A stretch of DNA of 64,000 nucleotides, from positions 19,090 to 83,089 of the forward strand of contig DATATV010000042.1 in the NCBI GenBank assembly GCA_036268615.1, given 5' to 3'. This DNA is from DATATV01 sp036268615 (GTDB taxonomy: Bacteria; Actinomycetota; Actinomycetes; Mycobacteriales; Pseudonocardiaceae). The translations under genes and the position numbers were made by a program. Below are positions 59,482 to 64,000 of this stretch, in pieces. Below the pieces are notes generated by a model. It was not told the DNA's origin, did no database searches, and saw only the letters and a list, made by a program, of their open reading frames with translations. Within the stretch, counting starts at the first letter, position 1. Every line of letters begins with the position of its first letter.

Positions 59482-60740
59482 TTCGCGTCGCTCCCGTCCC
59501 AGTTCGGGTTCTCCCAGATCACGGTGCCGCCCATGCCGATGCCGATGCACATGGTGGTGATGCCGTAGCGCACGTCCGGGCGCTCGGCGAACTGGCGGGA
59601 CAGCTGGGTCATCAGCCGTACGCCGGAGGAGGCCAGCGGGTGGCCGCAGGCGATCGCGCCGCCCCACTGGTTGACCCGCGGGTCGTCGTCGGCGATGCCG
59701 AAGTGGTCCAGGAAGGACAGCACCTGCACGGCGAACGCCTCGTTGATCTCGAACAGACCGATGTCGGAGATGGACAGCCCGGCCTTGGCCAGCGCCTTCT
59801 CGGTGGCCGGCACCGGTCCGATGCCCATCACCTCCGGCTCGACGCCCATGAAGGCGTAGCCGACCAGCCGCATCCCGACCGGCAGGCCGAGTTCGCGGGC
59901 GGTGTCCTCGTCGGCCAGCAGACAGCCGGTGGCGCCGTCGTTCAGGCCGGCCGCGTTGCCCGCGGTGACCCGGCCGTGCGGGCGGAACGGCGTCTTCAGG
60001 TTGGCCAGCGTCTCCATGGTGGTGCCCGGGCGGGGCGGCTCGTCCTCGGTGGCCAGCCCCCAGCCCAGCTCGGCCGAGCGCACGGCGACCGGCACCAACT
60101 CGGGGCCGATCTTGCCGGTCTTCACCGCGTCGGCGAACTTCTCCTGGCTGCGCACGGCGTAGGCGTCGCAGCGGTCCTTGGTCAGCTGCGGGAACCGGTC
60201 GTGCACGTTCTCCGCGGTGTTGCCCATCACCAGCGCGCTCGGGTCGACCAGCTTGTCGGCCAGGATGCGCGGGTTGGGGTCGACGCCCTCGCCCATCGGG
60301 TGGCGGCCCATGTGCTCGACCCCGCCGGCGATGACCACGTCGTAGGCGCCGAAGGCGATGCCGGCGGCCGTGGTGGTCACCGCGGTCATCGCGCCGGCAC
60401 ACATCCGGTCGATGGCGAAGCCCGGGACGGACTTGGGCAGGCCGGCCAGCAGACTCGCGGTGCGACCGATGGTCAGGCCCTGGTCGCCGATCTGGGTGGT
60501 CGCCGCGACGGCGACCTCGTCGACGCGCTCGGGCGGCAGCTCGGGGTGGCGGCGGAGCAGTTCGCGGATGACCTTGATGACCAGGTCGTCCGCGCGGGTT
60601 TCGGCGTAGATGCCCTTCTTGCCGGCCTTGCCGAACGGGGTGCGCACCCCCTCGACGAAGACGACGTTGCGCACGGAGCGCGGTGCGGACGCCTGAAAAG
60701 CCGGCGTTGCGCCGGTGCTCTCGGCCACAGGTGCGGCCAC
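59478..60740 (-). CDS. fadA: Acetyl-CoA acyltransferase (thiolase), beta-oxidation beta subunit
   Basis: 420 residues. Thiolase residues: nucleophile Cys114 in 'IDRMCAGAMTAVTTTA', His in 'GGAIACGHPLASSG' and second Cys in 'TTMCIGIGMGG'. It cleaves 3-ketoacyl-CoA to acetyl-CoA and a shortened acyl-CoA. GTG 60740 is set by AAGGAGGAA 8 nt upstream; the open frame to 60836 crosses the operator region and is not used. First gene of the fadA-fadB operon, with tandem palindromes upstream. Confidence 0.96.
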   Translation of the reverse strand: MAAPVAESTGATPAFQASAPRSVRNVVFVEGVRTPFGKAGKKGIYAETRADDLVIKVIRELLRRHPELPPERVDEVAVAATTQIGDQGLTIGRTASLLAGLPKSVPGFAIDRMCAGAMTAVTTTAAGIAFGAYDVVIAGGVEHMGRHPMGEGVDPNPRILADKLVDPSALVMGNTAENVHDRFPQLTKDRCDAYAVRSQEKFADAVKTGKIGPELVPVAVRSAELGWGLATEDEPPRPGTTMETLANLKTPFRPHGRVTAGNAAGLNDGATGCLLADEDTARELGLPVGMRLVGYAFMGVEPEVMGIGPVPATEKALAKAGLSISDIGLFEINEAFAVQVLSFLDHFGIADDDPRVNQWGGAIACGHPLASSGVRLMTQLSRQFAERPDVRYGITTMCIGIGMGGTVIWENPNWDGSDAK

Positions 60741-60818
60741 GGCGGTTCCTCCTTGCGTGATGGACTGCGCGACAGCCAGCCGTCCGGCGCGCCTGGTGTG
60801 GGCACACCCCCAGCCATC

Positions 60819-60834
60819 GCTACCGGCCGGTAGC
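60819..60834. promoter_or_regulatory. Palindromic operator 1 upstream of fadA
   Basis: Perfect 16-bp palindrome GCTACCGGCCGGTAGC, 79 bp before the fadA start. It shares the pattern GYTACC-N4-GGTARC with the second site, as expected for a dimeric TetR-type repressor. Confidence 0.7.
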
Positions 60835-60838
60835 ACCC

Positions 60839-60844
60839 ACTCTA
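60839..60844 (-). promoter_or_regulatory. Probable -10 of the fadAB promoter
   Basis: Minus-strand TAGAGT (60844-60839) lies between the two palindromes. CTGTTA 18 bp upstream could be the -35, which would overlap operator 2. Confidence 0.4.
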
Positions 60845-60850
60845 GCCCGG

Positions 60851-60866
60851 GTTACCGGCGGGTAAC
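60851..60866. promoter_or_regulatory. Palindromic operator 2 upstream of fadA
   Basis: GTTACC-GGCG-GGTAAC, 6-bp arms with the same 4-base spacing as operator 1. The centres are 32 bp apart, close to three helical turns, so two dimers would sit on the same face of DNA. Confidence 0.7.
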
Positions 60867-61171
60867 AGTTGGGCCCTGGCGTGGGTCCTGTCGCGCCAGC
60901 GACGAGGGAGGACCAGGAGCGAAGCGACCTCTTTGTCTGCTGGATGAGCGTCGCGCCACTCCGGTTCTTGGTCGGATCAGTGCACGCGCGAGCAGGTCCG
61001 GTGTGGGTGGGTGGTTCCTTCACCCTGATCGCGCGATTGTCTGACGGTCGTGGCGTGCGCTTCGTATCGGGAAGAAGGGGGCAGAGCGGCCGACGGGCGT
61101 GGGCTGCTGGCCCGTGTTGCTGTGCTCTTGCTGGTGCGCTCGCGTTGTGCGGATCTTGCTCGGGCCAGCGG
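60867..61171. other. Gene-free region between fadA operators and the Doc toxin gene
   Basis: About 305 bp without coding bias or a recognisable RNA. Short frames crossing it lack ribosome sites and family matches. I see nothing else in it. Confidence 0.4.
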
Positions 61172-61519
61172 TCAGGCCGCAACCTGGCGAATCATCTGAT
61201 CGGTCACGATCCCGTCCTCATCGCCTTCCGGCGGATTCCACTCGTAGCCGTTGCGGGTGAGGAACTCGATCATCGCCATGAACGCGAGACGTTTGTTGCC
61301 GTCCATCAATGGATGGTTCTTGGCCAGGTGCGTGCACAGTACGGCTGTCTTCGTTGCCAGGTCGGGATAGAACTCCACGCCGTCGAATCCGGCTGCCGGC
61401 GCGTGCGAAGCGGATTCAGGCAGTTCAGGGCGACGTGTTTTGGCCAAGTCCTCGGCAGGGGTGGCAAGAACGAGTTCGGCGATGACCAAGAGGTCCGCCA
61501 GATCGAGGTGCTCGGTCAC
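61172..61519 (-). CDS. doc: Doc/Fic-family toxin
   Basis: 115 residues from GTG 61519. The Fic-fold catalytic loop is 'HLAKNHPLMDGNKRLAFMAM' (HPxxDGNKR, about residues 66-74), the Doc variant in which Lys replaces the usual second Gly. Doc kinases phosphorylate elongation factor EF-Tu and stop translation. The upstream small gene overlaps by 4 bp (GTGA), the usual antitoxin-first order. It lies in a segment without synteny to the mycobacterial block, consistent with gain by transfer. Downstream is the gene-free region before fadA. Confidence 0.9.
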   Translation of the reverse strand: MTEHLDLADLLVIAELVLATPAEDLAKTRRPELPESASHAPAAGFDGVEFYPDLATKTAVLCTHLAKNHPLMDGNKRLAFMAMIEFLTRNGYEWNPPEGDEDGIVTDQMIRQVAA

Positions 61520-61677
61520 TCGGCCAGCCGCTCCAAGGCGCGCCTGGTGCGCTCCATCGCCTTCCTGACCGGGGTGACGAACGCCGTGTCCTTACGCTGA
61601 GCGGCGATACGATCAGCGAGGGTCTCGGTTTGCGCAGCCGGGGTTCGAACAGTGGACGCACGAGTTTCTGCCGTCAC
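61516..61677 (-). CDS. Putative antitoxin of the Doc toxin (53 residues)
   Basis: A short frame from GTG 61677 to TGA 61516, overlapping the toxin start by 4 bp. The product starts MTAETRASTVRTPAAQTE and continues 'RIAAQRKDTAFVTPVRKAME', ending with a basic amphipathic helix 'RTRRALERLAE'. It is the size of a Phd-type C-terminal neutralising peptide but I see no N-terminal DNA-binding domain, so autoregulation is uncertain. Identity as antitoxin rests on position, overlap and size. No clear ribosome site was seen. Confidence 0.65.
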   Translation of the reverse strand: MTAETRASTVRTPAAQTETLADRIAAQRKDTAFVTPVRKAMERTRRALERLAE

Positions 61678-61728
61678 CGGACGCACCCCTCTCACCGGTC
61701 AGGCTACCCGTACCGCGGTGTGGCCGGG

Positions 61729-63048
61729 TCAGTCCTGGTGTTCGAGTGCGGCGGCCTCGACGATCTTGGCGGCGGCCTTGGCGGTCAGCGCCTCGGCGAG
61801 CGCGGCCGCGGTGAGATTGATCTGCCACTCCCGGGCGTTGCCGGTCCGCAGAGCCTCGCCGACCGTCTCAACTGTCAGCTCGGCCGGCGGCTGCCAGCAG
61901 GTGCGGCGGACCAGGTCCGGTTGCAGCAGGTTCTCCACCGGCAGCCGGTGCGACTCGGCGATCGTGGTGAGTGCTGCCCTGGCCGCGGACAGTCGCGCCG
62001 CGGCCTCCGGGTCCTTGTCGGCCCAGCGGCTCGGCGGCGGGGGACCGTCGTGCGACGGGGACGCTTCGGGCAGCTCCGTGCGCGGCAGGTCGCGGGCCTT
62101 CTGCAGGGCCGCGGCCCAGGTGCCGGCCAGCCTGCGCTGTGCGCGGCCGCGGAACACCGGCAGCTTCACCAGTTCCTGCTCGTCCAGCGGGTTGACCACG
62201 GCGGCCTCGATCACCGCCCGATCGGGCAGCACCCGGCCGGGGGAGATGTCGCGTTCGCGGGCGACCGTGTCGCGGGCCTCCCACAGCGCGCGCACGGCGG
62301 CCAGCTGCTTCGGGTTGCGCACCCGGTGGATGCCGGACGTGCGGCGCCACGGTTCGGGTCTCGGTCTGGCCGGCGGAGCGGTACGGACCGCCTCGAACTC
62401 CTCCAGGGCCCAGTCCAGCTTGCCCTGCTCGGCCAACTCGGCCTCAAGCGACTCGCGCAACGGGATCAGCAGCTCCACATCCAACGCGGCGTAGTTCAGC
62501 CAGTCGTCCGGCAGCGGGCGCTGCGACCAGTCGGCGGCGCCGTGGCCCTTCTCCAGGGTGTATCCGAGCAGCCGTTCGACCAGCGTGCCCAGCGCCACCC
62601 GCTCGTAGCCGGCCAGCCGGCCGGCGAGCTCGGTGTCGAACAGGGACGTGGGGTGCAGATCCAGTTCGGCGAGGCAGGGCAGGTCCTGGGAGGCGGCGTG
62701 CAACACCCATTCGGCGTCGTTGATCGCCTCGATCAGCGGGGCCAGCTGCCCGGCCAGGGGGATCGGGTCGACCAGCACGGTGCCGGAGCCCTCTCGGCGC
62801 AGCTGCACCAGATACGCCCGCTGCGAGTATCGATAGCCCGAAGCCCGTTCGGTGTCCACCGCGATCGGTCCGGTGCCACCCGCCAGTGCCCGGGCGGCAC
62901 CGGCCAGTGCGGTCGGGTCGGTCACCACCGGCGGCACGCCCTCGCGCGGCGCCGTCAACGGCACGGCCACCGGTCCTGACGGTTCGGCCTCGACGAGAGG
63001 TACGTCGGGATCGGGCACAGTCGCGCTCGGTGCGACAGATCCGGACAT
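61729..63048 (-). CDS. rnd: Ribonuclease D-like 3'-5' exonuclease with HRDC domain
   Basis: 439 residues from ATG 63048, where a GGAG site lies 8 nt upstream and the length equals Rv2681; a GTG at 63147 would add 33 low-complexity residues and has no such site. DEDD-family exonuclease: Exo I 'PIAVDTERASGYRYSQRAYL', Exo II 'VLHAASQDLPCLAELDLHP', Exo III 'YAALDVELLIPLRESLEAEL' (Y-x3-D type). Then an HRDC domain ('RRTSGIHRVRNPKQLAAVRA', 'VARERDISPGRVLPDRAVIE'). Matures or degrades structured RNA. Flanked by the Doc module and by a NarL regulator. Confidence 0.94.
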   Translation of the reverse strand: MSGSVAPSATVPDPDVPLVEAEPSGPVAVPLTAPREGVPPVVTDPTALAGAARALAGGTGPIAVDTERASGYRYSQRAYLVQLRREGSGTVLVDPIPLAGQLAPLIEAINDAEWVLHAASQDLPCLAELDLHPTSLFDTELAGRLAGYERVALGTLVERLLGYTLEKGHGAADWSQRPLPDDWLNYAALDVELLIPLRESLEAELAEQGKLDWALEEFEAVRTAPPARPRPEPWRRTSGIHRVRNPKQLAAVRALWEARDTVARERDISPGRVLPDRAVIEAAVVNPLDEQELVKLPVFRGRAQRRLAGTWAAALQKARDLPRTELPEASPSHDGPPPPSRWADKDPEAAARLSAARAALTTIAESHRLPVENLLQPDLVRRTCWQPPAELTVETVGEALRTGNAREWQINLTAAALAEALTAKAAAKIVEAAALEHQD

Positions 63049-63240
63049 TGCTGCTGCTCCGGTCGACTCCGCGGCTGACTCCGAGCTTTCGACTGGGTAT
63101 GCCTCCACGGACGGAGACCCTACGTGCTGGTCAGCCTCCGTGTTCACTGTTTGACCGGACCGGTCCTGGCGCGTCGCCGGACGGTCGGCGAACGCCGGTT
63201 TTCACGTGGAGAACCCGCCGGCCGGGCAACACCGGTACCG

Positions 63241-63284
63241 CTCCCGGGCCCACCGTGCTCGAACTGAGCACGGTGACCCGGGAG
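63241..63284 (-). terminator. Terminator of the last regulator gene
   Basis: A 10-bp stem (63251-63260 with 63266-63275) stacked on an 8-bp stem (63241-63248 with 63277-63284), separated by a small internal loop, 58 bp after the regulator stop. Confidence 0.85.
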
Positions 63285-63341
63285 GGGCACCTTGCGCCCG
63301 TCACCCGGCCTGCGGGTGCACCGCTTGTAGTAGATCTCGCC

Positions 63342-63995
63342 CTAGCGAATGACGCCCGCCCGCATGGCCAATGCGACCATTTGGGCCCGGTCACCGGTAC
63401 CGAGCTTGCGCCCGATCCGGGACAGGTGGCTCTTCACCGTGAGCGCCGACAGATTGAGCGCCTCGCCGATTTCCTTGTTGGACTGGCCATCGGCGACCAG
63501 TTGCAGGACCTCCACCTCACGCGCGGAAAGCTCCCGCGGTGTGTTGTCGGTGCCTGGCACCCTGGTGCCCGTGGCAAGCACGGGCGCGACACTCGGGTCG
63601 GCGTACACCCCGCCGTCGAGCACTCGACGCACTCCGTCGGTGACCACCATCGGCGAGGCGGACTTCAGCAGGTACGCCTGAGCGCCTGCCTGGAACGCCG
63701 ACCGAACAGCATAGGGGTCGTCGGAGGACGCGAGTACCACGATGCGTGGCCAACCATGGGCACGGAACTCCGTGACCAGGTCGATGCCACTACCGTCGGG
63801 TAGCCCGAGATCGAGAATTGCGAGGTCACACGGCCCGGTCGCTAGGGCTCTCGCCCTTGCCTCCGCGACCGACGCGGCCTCGTGTACTGTGCCCGCGCCC
63901 ATTTGGGTGAGCCGGGCGGCTATCGCCTCCCTCAGCAGCGGGTGGTCATCGACCACCAGCACCGAGAACAGTTCCTCCCGCGGATGCGGGACCAT
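63342..63995 (-). CDS. NarL/FixJ-family response regulator without adjacent kinase
   Basis: 217 residues from ATG 63995, 5 bp from the window edge. Receiver 'SVLVVDDHPLLREAIAARLT', phospho-Asp in 'LAILDLGLPDGSGIDL', conserved 'YLLKSASPMVV', then a LuxR-type HTH ('LSAREVEVLQLVADGQSNKE', 'LSALTVKSHLSRIGRKLGTG'). No kinase gene is next to it on this side; one could lie beyond the edge. Similar regulators are found next to RNase D and hemE in many actinobacteria. Signal unknown. Confidence 0.93.
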   Translation of the reverse strand: MVPHPREELFSVLVVDDHPLLREAIAARLTQMGAGTVHEAASVAEARARALATGPCDLAILDLGLPDGSGIDLVTEFRAHGWPRIVVLASSDDPYAVRSAFQAGAQAYLLKSASPMVVTDGVRRVLDGGVYADPSVAPVLATGTRVPGTDNTPRELSAREVEVLQLVADGQSNKEIGEALNLSALTVKSHLSRIGRKLGTGDRAQMVALAMRAGVIR

Positions 63996-64000
63996 GTTCG

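Noticed and set aside
57370..60807. 1145-residue minus-strand fusion of thiolase region and fadB
   Set aside because: The upstream part is an Arg-rich off-frame reading of fadA; the real fadB starts at 59481 with a ribosome site and overlaps the fadA stop by 4 bp.

Overview
The window is chromosomal DNA from a high-GC actinobacterium. The gene order and products point to the Pseudonocardiales or close relatives; I cannot name the genus from the sequence alone. Evidence includes GTG/TTG starts, many 1-4 bp start/stop overlaps, an HrdB/SigA-type sigma factor, IdeR, PpgK, several actinobacteria-only DUF families (3039, 3093, 3099, 3159, 3710, 4192, 4193, 7455) and gene order that follows the Mycobacterium tuberculosis block Rv2703 (sigA) to Rv2681 (RNase D). 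No complete rRNA or tRNA gene, insertion sequence, prophage or CRISPR array was seen.

Layout: (1) 1-4763: S9 peptidase fragment, NarL-type two-component pair, DUF4192 protein, galE. (2) 5020-7540: an overlapping ideR-galK-DUF1349 operon on the minus strand, so the iron regulator is translationally coupled to galactose catabolism. (3) 7642-17289: rhodanese, AcuC deacetylase plus a large acetyltransferase (a likely reversible lysine-acetylation pair), a GntR/FAD-oxidoreductase/HAD phosphonate-type operon, two tandem paralogous lipoproteins, a secreted SGNH esterase. (4) 17359-28106: class I fumarase, sigB with an ECF-type promoter, dtd, psuG-psuK, small DUF proteins, YihY, a helicase. (5) 28345-33086: a XylFGH-like sugar ABC transporter with its ROK regulator, preceded by a strong palindromic operator. 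(6) 33217-35356: zinc-finger mini-protein, secreted G1 (glutamic) peptidase, degenerate HATPase protein. (7) 35538-53015: the conserved sigA-ppgK-suhB-cei-DUF4193-DUF3093-dut-DUF3710-hydrolase-OB-DUF3159-ceoC-ceoB-APC-RNA methyltransferase-dxs block. (8) 53354-60740: SPFH protein, OmpR-type two-component system, GNAT, PhzF-like protein, fadB/fadA with tandem palindromic operators. (9) 61172-63995: a Doc/Fic toxin with a 53-residue antitoxin, RNase D, NarL regulator.

The most unusual feature is a 1.1 kb non-coding tract (42237-43345) inserted in the otherwise conserved dut/DUF3710-hydrolase region. It holds about nine diverged copies of a unit centred on a TTGCC-N5-GGCAA hairpin. One copy carries a compensatory stem change, which suggests that the folded form matters. 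Beside it lie a 7-bp and an 8-bp tandem satellite, and one repeat copy encodes the C-terminal tail of the neighbouring hydrolase. Other points of note are a DUF4291 gene broken at a C5 run, the tandem fad operators, and the xyl operator.
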